A DNA stretch of 64,000 nucleotides. It comes from Bradyrhizobium betae (lineage in GTDB: Bacteria; Pseudomonadota; Alphaproteobacteria; Rhizobiales; Xanthobacteraceae). The stretch is from NCBI RefSeq assembly GCF_004123905.1, contig NZ_MZXW01000035.1, positions 534,802 to 598,801 of the forward strand, written 5' to 3'. The notes under the pieces were generated by a model, which did not search any database, was not told the origin of the DNA, and saw nothing but the letters and a program-made list of their open reading frames with translations. A program made the position numbers and the translations under genes. Positions 1 to 7,539 of the stretch are shown here, in pieces (positions within the stretch are counted from its first letter, which is position 1; every line of letters begins with the position of its first letter).

Positions 1-513
1 GTGCCGCCCGCTGGTCGCGATGCCCCGCACAGCGTCATTCGAATCGACCCGCATGGTGCGCATGACACCCTCACGATCAGGCCGATCCATCAGACCGACC
101 GAAAAATGCTCGCCGCGCCCGAGATGAAGGGCAATATCGCCGCCATTATTGACGTAAGCGTGGTCGAGCGACGCCGCGCCGGTCATCGCGCCGAGAATTT
201 CTTCCGCCACACTGCCGGCAACTGCCGCCATCGGCGTGATGAAGCAATCAGGAGCATAGGGCGCGACAGCTGCGTGCATCCGCCGCGCCACTACGCCCCT
301 CAGCGAAGTCTGCCTCTCGGCAGACGTCCGCAATTCCGGCAGTTCCGCGCAAAGCTCGTCAAGTAGCCCGGTGAAACGGCGCGCCGCAGCCTCGTAAGCC
401 GCGCGCACGGCATCCGCGCGCCCCCTCGCCTCAACGATCAAATCAATCGGTCCATCCTGCAAATGCAGCCGCCGGCCATCAGACAGCAATGCGATTTGCG
501 GGAGCCGCGTCAT
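1..513 (-). CDS. UPF0280 family protein (ApbE-like core), C-terminus outside window
   Basis: Reading the complement from the ATG at 513 gives 171 codons without a stop up to the left edge, so the 3' end is missing. Visible motifs are ITPMAAVAGSVAEEI at residues 92-106, NNGGDIALHL at 122-131 and GIATSGR at 164-170. This pattern fits UPF0280, and the NxGGDI and GIATSG pieces also resemble the FAD-binding core of ApbE flavin transferases; that resemblance is my inference. The start codon overlaps the stop of the upstream reductase-like gene by four bases (ATGA), so the two are probably translationally coupled. The biochemical function of the family is not established. Confidence 0.82.
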   Translation of the reverse strand, partial: MTRLPQIALLSDGRRLHLQDGPIDLIVEARGRADAVRAAYEAAARRFTGLLDELCAELPELRTSAERQTSLRGVVARRMHAAVAPYAPDCFITPMAAVAGSVAEEILGAMTGAASLDHAYVNNGGDIALHLGRGEHFSVGLMDRPDREGVMRTMRVDSNDAVRGIATSGRH

Positions 514-1961
514 GCCCGCGGCCCCGGAATCGGGTTCTGCCAGGGTAGCTGGCGGACATCATCGCCGCTCTGCACCTCGGAGAGCGGTTTGACATAATCC
601 ATGTGCCCGCCGAGCGCGGCGTAGTCGGACAGCTTCATCGTGAACTCGATCGGCGCAACCAGCGCCGGCGTCGGCACATAGCCGAACGCGCCTGAGGGCA
701 TCTGCGTCACATCCACCATGTAGGTGATGCCGCCGCCGGGCCAGACATAGACCGGCGCGCCGCCGCTGGTGACCCGCGTCAGCGCGTCCTTGACCGAGCG
801 CGTCAGCCGCACCGGATTGTCGGTGACACCCGCGCGCAGCGAGCCGCCGGCACCGGCCATGAACAGCACCGTGCACAACGCCGGTTCGCAATTCTCCTGG
901 ATGCGCTCGACCGAGAACTTGAGGTCAGCGGGCATCTCGGTCTCGACCGGCTTCAAGGCCTCGTCGAGCACGTAATAGGACGAATGCTCGCCGGTCGTGG
1001 AGACCATCAGCATCGAGAGGCCGGCCCTGGCCTCCTTGGCGTCGAACGGACCGAGGATCGCGAGCGGATCAGAGATGTTGGTGCCGCCCCATCCGGTGCC
1101 GGGATCGGCGACCTGGAAATAGCGGCCGGGCGTCGAGCGGCGGCCCTTCATCTTGATGCCGGTGTCGGCGATGTCGAGCAGCTTGCCGGCCTGATGCTCG
1201 CTGAGCACGCCGGTGATGTGGTCGTCGACCACGACGACCTCGTCGACCTTGCCGTGCCATTGCTTGGCGAACATGCCGATCGTCGCCGAGCCGCAGCCGA
1301 CGCGCATGCGCTCTTCTTTCACGCCGTTGACGATCGGCGGCTGGCCAGCCTGCACCACGACGCTGGCGCCGCCGTCGATGGTCAGCTCGACCGCCTTGCA
1401 ATTGGCGAGGTCCATCAGCGTGTCGCAGGTGACGCGGCCCTCCTTCTTGGAGCCGCCGGTCAGATGATGCACGCCGCCGAGCGACAGCATCTGCGAACCA
1501 TATTCGCTGGTGGTGACGTGGCCGACCGCCTCGCCCTGCGCGCGAACGGTCGCGGTTTCCGGGCCGAGATAGCGGTCGGTGTCGATCTTCACCTTGATTC
1601 CGCAATAGGAGAAGATGCCTTCGGTGACCACGGTCACCATGTCGACGCCGTCGATCTCGGACGACACGATGAAGGGCGCCGGCTTGTAGTCGGGATAGGT
1701 CGTGCCCGCGCCGATCGCGGTGACGAAGGTCGAGGGTTCATGGACGATCTTGCCGTCCCAGTCTTCGGTGCGGCTGAACGGAACGAGCTTTCCACCATGC
1801 GAGACGGTGCGCTCCAGGATCACATGCGGATCGACGCGAACGAGCTTTCCGTCATGGTTGGCATAGCGGTCGCAGGCGCCTGCCGCGCCCGGCTTGATGT
1901 AGCACATCACCGGACAGGCATCGCAGCGGATCTTGTCGATGGCAGCGCTCGTTGTTTCCAT
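510..1961 (-). CDS. 6-hydroxynicotinate reductase-like Fe-S protein
   Basis: The protein is 483 residues from the ATG at 1961. Cysteines 13, 16, 20 and 30 (CX2CX3CX9C) near the N-terminus look like a [4Fe-4S] site. The rest matches my memory of proteins annotated as 6-hydroxynicotinate reductase, the enzyme that reduces the ring in anaerobic nicotinate breakdown in Eubacterium. Reading frame continues upstream to 2270, but that extension crosses a palindrome and promoter-like DNA and lacks family character, so the shorter start is preferred; the exact ATG/GTG within 1961-1967 is uncertain. It overlaps the UPF0280 gene and is divergent from the hydroxylase genes. An aerobic or different substrate is quite possible. 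Confidence 0.75.
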   Translation of the reverse strand: METTSAAIDKIRCDACPVMCYIKPGAAGACDRYANHDGKLVRVDPHVILERTVSHGGKLVPFSRTEDWDGKIVHEPSTFVTAIGAGTTYPDYKPAPFIVSSEIDGVDMVTVVTEGIFSYCGIKVKIDTDRYLGPETATVRAQGEAVGHVTTSEYGSQMLSLGGVHHLTGGSKKEGRVTCDTLMDLANCKAVELTIDGGASVVVQAGQPPIVNGVKEERMRVGCGSATIGMFAKQWHGKVDEVVVVDDHITGVLSEHQAGKLLDIADTGIKMKGRRSTPGRYFQVADPGTGWGGTNISDPLAILGPFDAKEARAGLSMLMVSTTGEHSSYYVLDEALKPVETEMPADLKFSVERIQENCEPALCTVLFMAGAGGSLRAGVTDNPVRLTRSVKDALTRVTSGGAPVYVWPGGGITYMVDVTQMPSGAFGYVPTPALVAPIEFTMKLSDYAALGGHMDYVKPLSEVQSGDDVRQLPWQNPIPGPRA

Positions 1962-1992
1962 CACCATGCCAGAGCCAGCGGACACCGCGGTT

Positions 1993-2012
1993 ATCATTCG
2001 TATACGAACGAT
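1993..2012. promoter_or_regulatory. Palindromic operator candidate, TTCGTATACGAA core
   Basis: The 12-base core at 1997-2008 is a perfect palindrome, and three of the four flanking base pairs also match. It lies about 35 bases in front of the reductase-like start at 1961, where a repressor or activator could act. The symmetry is seen directly; the binding role is inference. A GntR- or MarR-type dimer would be a reasonable reader. Confidence 0.5.
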
Positions 2013-2147
2013 GTTGCGCGCGGTCCCCTGGGCTGTCAAGCGGCGGTGCAGCGCAAAAGATGCGCCTGCCGCATAAAACCTCATTTGCCTATCCGCTTTG
2101 TCCACAAAGCGGGCAGTCGCGTTGCAGTGCGGCATGCACGGCTTGCA

Positions 2148-2163
2148 CGTTTGTGTACAAACG
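2148..2163. promoter_or_regulatory. Palindromic operator candidate, CGTTTGT/ACAAACG
   Basis: Seven-base inverted arms are separated by two bases. The site lies about 50 bases before the NicA-like start at 2215, on the other side of the divergent region from the TTCGTATACGAA palindrome. The two sites have the same half-site layout (TTyGT...ACrAA), so one regulator may control both divergent promoters. No regulator gene is adjacent in this window. Confidence 0.5.
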
Positions 2164-2214
2164 GTATCGTCGCGACGTAGATTTTGAGATGACTTGATCG
2201 AGCGCTTGGCAAAG

Positions 2215-2700
2215 ATGATGACGCAGACACCGATCCGCCTCACCGTGAACGGCAGGATCCACGAGGTCACGGCAGAGCGGCAGACGCCGCTGCTCTACGT
2301 GCTGCGCAACGACCTCGCGCTCAACGGACCGAAATATGGTTGCGGCCTCGGTGAATGCGGCACCTGCACTGTCCTGATAGACGGCGCAGCCGCGCGCGCC
2401 TGCGTGATTCCGATCGGCGGCTGCGTCGGGCGCGACATCGTGACACTCGAAGGCCTCGGCACGCGCGACAAGCCAGACGTCGTGCAACAGGCCTTCATCG
2501 ACGAGCAGGCCGCGCAATGCGGCTACTGCCTCAACGGCATGATCATGACCACCAAGGCGCTGCTCGCGATCAACCCGCAGCCTTCAGAGCAGGAGGCGCT
2601 GGCCGCACTGCGCTACAATCTCTGCCGCTGCGGCGCGCATGTCGAAATCCTGCGCGCGGTCATGCGCGCATCGGGCCAGCTTGCCGAGGCCCGTGATTGA
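2215..2700 (+). CDS. (2Fe-2S)-binding hydroxylase small subunit, NicA-like
   Basis: This is the small electron-transfer subunit of a xanthine-dehydrogenase-family hydroxylase, about 161 residues. A plant-type ferredoxin cluster site is present (C43, C48, C51, C63), followed by the second [2Fe-2S] domain with CGYC at 102-105 and CRC at 137-139. This two-domain layout is that of nicotinate dehydrogenase NicA and isoquinoline 1-oxidoreductase alpha subunits. Two ATGs lie in tandem at 2215 and 2218; a TTG at 2194 is also in frame. The stop overlaps the next gene's start by one base (TGATG), so the two subunits are coupled. The substrate is not determined by sequence. Confidence 0.88.
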   Translation: MMTQTPIRLTVNGRIHEVTAERQTPLLYVLRNDLALNGPKYGCGLGECGTCTVLIDGAAARACVIPIGGCVGRDIVTLEGLGTRDKPDVVQQAFIDEQAAQCGYCLNGMIMTTKALLAINPQPSEQEALAALRYNLCRCGAHVEILRAVMRASGQLAEARD

Positions 2701-5700
2701 TGGCCTCCCCTCTCTCGAACGGAGCTGAGCGGGGCTCGCTCGTCGTCGTCCGCACCGTGGACGAGATTACATCCGAGACATTCATCCGCATCACCGCGGA
2801 CGGCTCGGTAAGCGCCTATAACGGCCATGTCGATCTCGGCACCGGCATCCGCACCGCGCTCGGCCAGATCGTCGCCGAAGAGCTCGACGTCTCCCTTGCC
2901 CGCGTCGTCGTCGTGCTCGGCGACACCGCCGTGGTGCCGAACCAGGGCGCGACGATCGCCAGCGAAACCATCCAGATCACCGCCGTTCCCTTGCGCAAGG
3001 CCGCAGCCCAGGCGCGGCACTTCCTGATCGCACGCGCGGCCGAGCGGCTGGAGCTTCCGGCGGCTGACCTCACAATCGAAGACGGGCTTATCCGTGGCCA
3101 TAATCGCAGCGTCAGCTATGGCGAATTGATCGGCGGCGAGACCATTCGTCTTGAGCTTGCCGACGACGTTGCCGTCAAGGCGGTGGGCGATTACGCCATC
3201 GTCGGCCAGTCGATGCCGCGCGTCGATCTTCCGGCCAAGGCCACGGGTGAGCTGACCTTTGTGCACGACATCCGCTTGCCCGGCATGCTGCATGGCCGAG
3301 TCGTGCGCCCGCCCTATGCAGGCGTCGATGCCGGCCCATTCGTCGGCACCAGCCTGATCGCGGTCGATGAGGCCTCGGTGCGCGACATTCCCGGCCTCGT
3401 TGCCGTCGTGCAGATCGGTGATTTCGTCGGTATCGTCGCCGAGCGCGAGGAGAATGCGATCCGCGCGGCGGAGCAGCTCGCGGTGAGCTGGAAGCCGACG
3501 CCCACACTCGCCGATCTCGCCGATGTCGAGAAAGCACTGCGCGCCCATCCATCGACGCCGCGCACGCTGATCGACAAGGGCGACGTCGATGCGGCGATAT
3601 CAGGCGCGGCCAGGCCGATGCGGCGCACCTACGTCTGGCCGTATCAGATGCACGCCTCGATCGGCCCGTCCTGTGCGGTCGCCGATTTCCAGGACGGCAA
3701 CATCCGCGTCTGGTCGGGCACACAGAACCCGCACGTGCTGCGCAACGATCTGGCGCTGCTGATCGAGCGTCCCGAGAGCGAGGTCGAGGTGATCCGGCTG
3801 GAAGCCGCCGGCTGCTACGGCCGCAACTGCGCCGACGACGTCAGCGCCGACGCGCTGCTGCTGTCCCGCGCGGTCGGCCGTCCCGTGCGCGTGCAGTTGA
3901 CGCGGGAGCAGGAGCACGCCTGGGAGCCCAAGGGCACTGCGCAGCTCATCGACGTCAATGGCGGTCTCGACGCTGAAGGCGGCATCGCCGGATACGATCT
4001 CGCCACGCGCTATCCGTCGAACGCAGCACCGACGCTGGCGCTGCTGCTCACCGGGCGCATCTCATCCGAACCCGCGGTGCTCGAGATGGGCGACCGCACC
4101 GCGATCCCGCCCTACGATTACGATCACATGCGCGTCGTTGCCCATGACATGGCGCCGATCGTGCGCGCCTCCTGGTTCCGCGGCGTCTCGGCGTTGCCGA
4201 ACACGTTTGCCCACGAGTCCTATATCGACGAGGCCGCAACCGAAGCCGGTGTCGACCCGATCGAATATCGCTTGCGCTACCTGAAGGACCAGCGCGCCGT
4301 CGATCTCGTCAATGCGGTGGCTGAACGCGCAGGCTGGACGCCACGACCGATGCGTGAGGAGAAGGACGGCGATATCGTGCATGGCCGCGGCTTTGCCTAT
4401 GCCCTCTACGTCCACAGCAAGTTTCCAGGCTACGGCGCGGCATGGTCGGCCTGGGTTGCCGACGTCGCCGTGAACAAAGCGACTGGCGACGTCAGCGTGA
4501 CGCGCGTCGTCGCGGGGCAGGATTCCGGGTTGATGATCAATCCGGATGGCGTGCGCCATCAGATCCACGGCAACGTCATCCAGTCCACCAGCCGCGCGTT
4601 GATGGAGGAGGTCTCGTTCGAACGCGGCGCGGTGGCGGCGCGCGAATGGGGCGCCTATCCGATCATCCCCTTCCCCGATGTGCCCAAGATCGACGTCCTG
4701 ATGCTGCCGCGCTCCGATCAGCCGCCGCTCGGCGTCGGCGAGTCCGCCTCGGTGCCGAGCGCGGCGGCGATCGCGAATGCGATCTTCGATGCCACCGGCG
4801 TGCGCTTCCGCGAGCCGCCGTTCACGCCGGAACGTATCCTGAAAGGGCTACGCGGCGATGCACCGGGCACGCCGCAGGCCCTGCCCCCGCCGGCGCCGCC
4901 GCCGTCGCGCGTCTGGGAAAATCCGTTCGCCAAACACGCCGGCATCTTTGCGACGATTGCCGCCCTCTGCACCACCGCGATCGGCATCGGTGCGACGCTT
5001 CTGCCCGGCCGTGCCATCGCGCCGATCGCCCGGCCCGATGCGTCGGTCTATTCCGCAGCGACTATCGCCCGCGGCCAGCAGCTCGCCGCGCTCGGCAATT
5101 GTGCGGAGTGCCACACCACGATCAACGGCGTGCCCAACGCCGGCGGCCGTGCGCTGGAGACGCCGTTCGGCACGATCTTCTCGACCAACATCACACCTGA
5201 CGTCGAGACCGGCATCGGCGCCTGGTCCTATCCCGCCTTCGAGCGCGCGATGCGCGACGGGCTGCATCGCGACGGACGGCAGCTCTACCCCGCCTTCCCC
5301 TACACGCATTTTTCAAAGACTGATGATGCCGACATGCAGGCGCTCTACGCCTATCTGATGGCGCAGTCCGCGGTGCGCGCAACCGCGCCCGCGAACACGC
5401 TCGCCTTCCCGTTCAACCTCCGTCCGCTGCTGGCGGGCTGGAACGCGCTGTTTCACCAGACGAGAGAGTTCACGCCCGATCCCGCCAAGTCCGAGGTTTG
5501 GAATCGCGGCGCCTATCTGGTCGAGAGCCTTGGCCATTGCAGCGCATGCCATTCGCCGCGCAACGCGCTCGGCGCCGAGCGGCGCCAGGCTTATCTCGCC
5601 GGCGGCTTTGCCGAGGGCTGGGAGGCACCGCCGCTGACCTCGCTGTCGCACGCGCCGATCCCGTGGAGCGAGGACGAGCTGTTTGCCTATTTGCGCACCG

Positions 5701-6209
5701 GCCATTCCCGCTATCACGGCGTCGCCGCCGGCCCGATGGCGCCCATCGTCAGGGATCTCAAAGCCCTGCCCGACCCCGACATCCGCGCGATGGCGGTCTA
5801 TCTCAATTCGTTCAACGACAAAGCGGCCGATGCGCCCGTGCTGGCAGCGACGCTTGAGAGCGCAACGCAAGTCACCGTTGCCTCGTCCACCGGTGCGCGG
5901 CTCTATCAGGGCGCCTGTGCCGTCTGCCACGAGGTCGGCGGCCTGCCGCTGTTCGGCAGCCGGCCCTCGCTCGCGCTCAACAGCAATCTGCACAGCGCGA
6001 CATCGGACAATCTGGTGCAGGTGATCCTGCACGGCATCACTGATCCCGTGTCGAGCGATCTCGGCTACATGCCCGCGTTCAGGAACAGCATGAGCGACGC
6101 GCAGGTCGAGGAACTCGTCGGCTTCCTGCGCAAGCAGTTCGCACCGGCCAAGCCGGCCTGGACCGGCGTCCGCGAGACGGTCGCGCGCGTGCGGACCTCA
6201 GCGCACTAA
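2700..6209 (+). CDS. Molybdopterin hydroxylase large subunit fused to three-haem cytochrome c (NicB-like)
   Basis: The protein is 1169 residues. Roughly the first 720 are the molybdopterin-binding region of the xanthine dehydrogenase family. A hydrophobic segment follows at about 745-767, then three cytochrome c motifs: CAECH at 801, CSACH at 947 and CAVCH at 1073. Pseudomonas NicB, the nicotinate hydroxylase large subunit that passes electrons to the respiratory chain through C-terminal haems, has the same architecture. The membrane segment suggests anchoring, with the haems outside the cytoplasm, but the orientation is inference. It ends one base from the convergent dioxygenase. Isoquinoline- or aldehyde-type substrates are possible alternatives. 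Confidence 0.87.
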   Translation: MASPLSNGAERGSLVVVRTVDEITSETFIRITADGSVSAYNGHVDLGTGIRTALGQIVAEELDVSLARVVVVLGDTAVVPNQGATIASETIQITAVPLRKAAAQARHFLIARAAERLELPAADLTIEDGLIRGHNRSVSYGELIGGETIRLELADDVAVKAVGDYAIVGQSMPRVDLPAKATGELTFVHDIRLPGMLHGRVVRPPYAGVDAGPFVGTSLIAVDEASVRDIPGLVAVVQIGDFVGIVAEREENAIRAAEQLAVSWKPTPTLADLADVEKALRAHPSTPRTLIDKGDVDAAISGAARPMRRTYVWPYQMHASIGPSCAVADFQDGNIRVWSGTQNPHVLRNDLALLIERPESEVEVIRLEAAGCYGRNCADDVSADALLLSRAVGRPVRVQLTREQEHAWEPKGTAQLIDVNGGLDAEGGIAGYDLATRYPSNAAPTLALLLTGRISSEPAVLEMGDRTAIPPYDYDHMRVVAHDMAPIVRASWFRGVSALPNTFAHESYIDEAATEAGVDPIEYRLRYLKDQRAVDLVNAVAERAGWTPRPMREEKDGDIVHGRGFAYALYVHSKFPGYGAAWSAWVADVAVNKATGDVSVTRVVAGQDSGLMINPDGVRHQIHGNVIQSTSRALMEEVSFERGAVAAREWGAYPIIPFPDVPKIDVLMLPRSDQPPLGVGESASVPSAAAIANAIFDATGVRFREPPFTPERILKGLRGDAPGTPQALPPPAPPPSRVWENPFAKHAGIFATIAALCTTAIGIGATLLPGRAIAPIARPDASVYSAATIARGQQLAALGNCAECHTTINGVPNAGGRALETPFGTIFSTNITPDVETGIGAWSYPAFERAMRDGLHRDGRQLYPAFPYTHFSKTDDADMQALYAYLMAQSAVRATAPANTLAFPFNLRPLLAGWNALFHQTREFTPDPAKSEVWNRGAYLVESLGHCSACHSPRNALGAERRQAYLAGGFAEGWEAPPLTSLSHAPIPWSEDELFAYLRTGHSRYHGVAAGPMAPIVRDLKALPDPDIRAMAVYLNSFNDKAADAPVLAATLESATQVTVASSTGARLYQGACAVCHEVGGLPLFGSRPSLALNSNLHSATSDNLVQVILHGITDPVSSDLGYMPAFRNSMSDAQVEELVGFLRKQFAPAKPAWTGVRETVARVRTSAH

Positions 6210-6210
6210 A

Positions 6211-7179
6211 TCAGCCGTGCTTCTTTGCCTCCACCGGCGGCGTGCCGTGGGTGTGGAAGGACTCGATCGTCTTCAGGCCCCAGGCCTGGCCCTTCTTGCG
6301 TTCCTCCTCAGTCCACACGATCGGCTTCCAGTCCGGCGCGAGGATGAGGCGCGCGCCGGCATTGGCGACCTCGACGCGGTTGCCGCCGGGCTCGTAGACA
6401 TAGAGGAAGAAGGTTTGCTGGATCGCGTGCTTGTGCGGCCCAGTCTCAATGTGGATTCCGTTCTCCAGGAAGATGTCGGCGGCGCGAAGAATCTCCTCAC
6501 GGCTGTCGAGCGCGTAGGTGACATGGTGAAAGCGGCCGGGCGTGCCTGAGTGATCGAGCGAATAGGCGAAATCGTAGCTCTTGTTCGACATGGTCAGCCA
6601 CATCGCCGCTTCCCGGCCGTCATTGAGCACGATCTGCTCGGTGAGGCGGCAGCCGAGGTAATTCTCGAAGAACTCGCGGTTGGCCTTGATATCGACGGCG
6701 AGGCAATTGAGATGGTCGAGCCGGCGCACATTGACGCCGCGCGCCGGAAAGCGCTGCGCCTGGTTCTTCAGCGCGGGCTTCAGCTCCGGCGGGGCCTGGT
6801 ACCATTCGGTCTCGTAATAGAGCTCGACGATGTGACCGTCAGGATCGCGGCAGCGGAAGGTCGGCCCCTGCCCCATGTCGCCGTCGATCCAGCCGATGTC
6901 GAAGCCGGAGCCCTTGAGCGCGGCGACGCGGCGCTCGAGCGCCTGCTGGCTGCGCGCGCGCAGCGCCATGTGCTCCATGCCCGATGTCTTCGACGCAGTG
7001 AGCTTCAGCGAATAGCGCTCGTAATCGTCCCAGCCGCGCAAATAGACCGACTCGCCCTTTTGCCCGCTGACGGTCATGCCCATGACGTCGACGAAGAATT
7101 TCAGGCTCTCGTCCGGCTTCGGCGTCAGCAGTTCCATGTGGCCGAGATGGGCCAGATCGAGGATCGGTTCGGGCTGCAT
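6211..7179 (-). CDS. Class I extradiol (catechol 2,3-) dioxygenase, VOC family
   Basis: The protein is 322 residues with two vicinal-oxygen-chelate modules. The likely Fe(II) triad is H156, H218 or H219, and E270, close to the 153/214/265 spacing of XylE-type enzymes; His 249/251 and Tyr 260/262 occupy the expected second-shell region. Such enzymes open catechol-like rings next to the hydroxyls. A strong AGGAGG at 7185-7190 fixes the ATG at 7179. It is convergent with the hydroxylase large subunit and has its own palindromic operator upstream. Together with the neighbours it suggests hydroxylation followed by ring cleavage. The substrate ring is unknown. Confidence 0.86.
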   Translation of the reverse strand: MQPEPILDLAHLGHMELLTPKPDESLKFFVDVMGMTVSGQKGESVYLRGWDDYERYSLKLTASKTSGMEHMALRARSQQALERRVAALKGSGFDIGWIDGDMGQGPTFRCRDPDGHIVELYYETEWYQAPPELKPALKNQAQRFPARGVNVRRLDHLNCLAVDIKANREFFENYLGCRLTEQIVLNDGREAAMWLTMSNKSYDFAYSLDHSGTPGRFHHVTYALDSREEILRAADIFLENGIHIETGPHKHAIQQTFFLYVYEPGGNRVEVANAGARLILAPDWKPIVWTEEERKKGQAWGLKTIESFHTHGTPPVEAKKHG

Positions 7180-7218
7180 GGGTTCCTCCTGGGCATGGCA
7201 GACGCATGGCCGGCCGGG

Positions 7219-7242
7219 TCATTTGTACTAATGTACAAATGA
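7219..7242. promoter_or_regulatory. Long palindromic operator, TTTGTAC/GTACAAA
   Basis: Ten-base arms (TCATTTGTAC and GTACAAATGA) flank a TAAT centre, a perfect inverted repeat about 40 bases upstream of the dioxygenase start. The TTTGT/ACAAA half-sites match those at 2148-2163 but lie six bases further apart. This is the most symmetrical intergenic site in the cluster and is probably an operator for a ring-degradation regulator. Confidence 0.6.
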
Positions 7243-7362
7243 TTAGGTCCCGTCAACAAACCGGCTCCACGGTCGGGAGAAGCATCCCGGCGACGATCCT
7301 CCGAACGGACGGAACCCGATGCTCGAATGGTAAAACCTTCCTTAAGCCCCTTTCGGGCCATC

Positions 7363-7389
7363 GGCCTGGAAAAGCAGCATTTTCCGGCC
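7363..7389. other. Intergenic stem-loop of unknown role (7243-7539)
   Basis: GGCCTGGAAAA and TTTTCCGGCC pair with a single bulged T around the loop GCAGCA. It sits in the roughly 300-base region between the dioxygenase promoter and the HerA-type ATPase, pointing into neither gene's end. It could be part of a 5' leader of the ATPase gene or a degenerate repeat. The rest of 7243-7539 shows no convincing gene. Confidence 0.35.
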
Positions 7390-7539
7390 AATTTCGCCGG
7401 CAAGTATGCATTAGGAACAACTCTATTAGCCGAATTGTCGCGGATTTAACAAAGCTCCCGCCCCTGCCGCTTAACAGTTTGTGCAGCCCCGTCCACGCAT
7501 AGTCGGGCAAACTCCTCGCTCTTGCCAGGTTCATTCATC

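Noticed and set aside
984..2180. A 398-codon plus-strand frame across the reductase-like gene
   Set aside because: It is a compositional shadow with no domain, and it would overlap both the divergent promoter region and the Fe-S protein.
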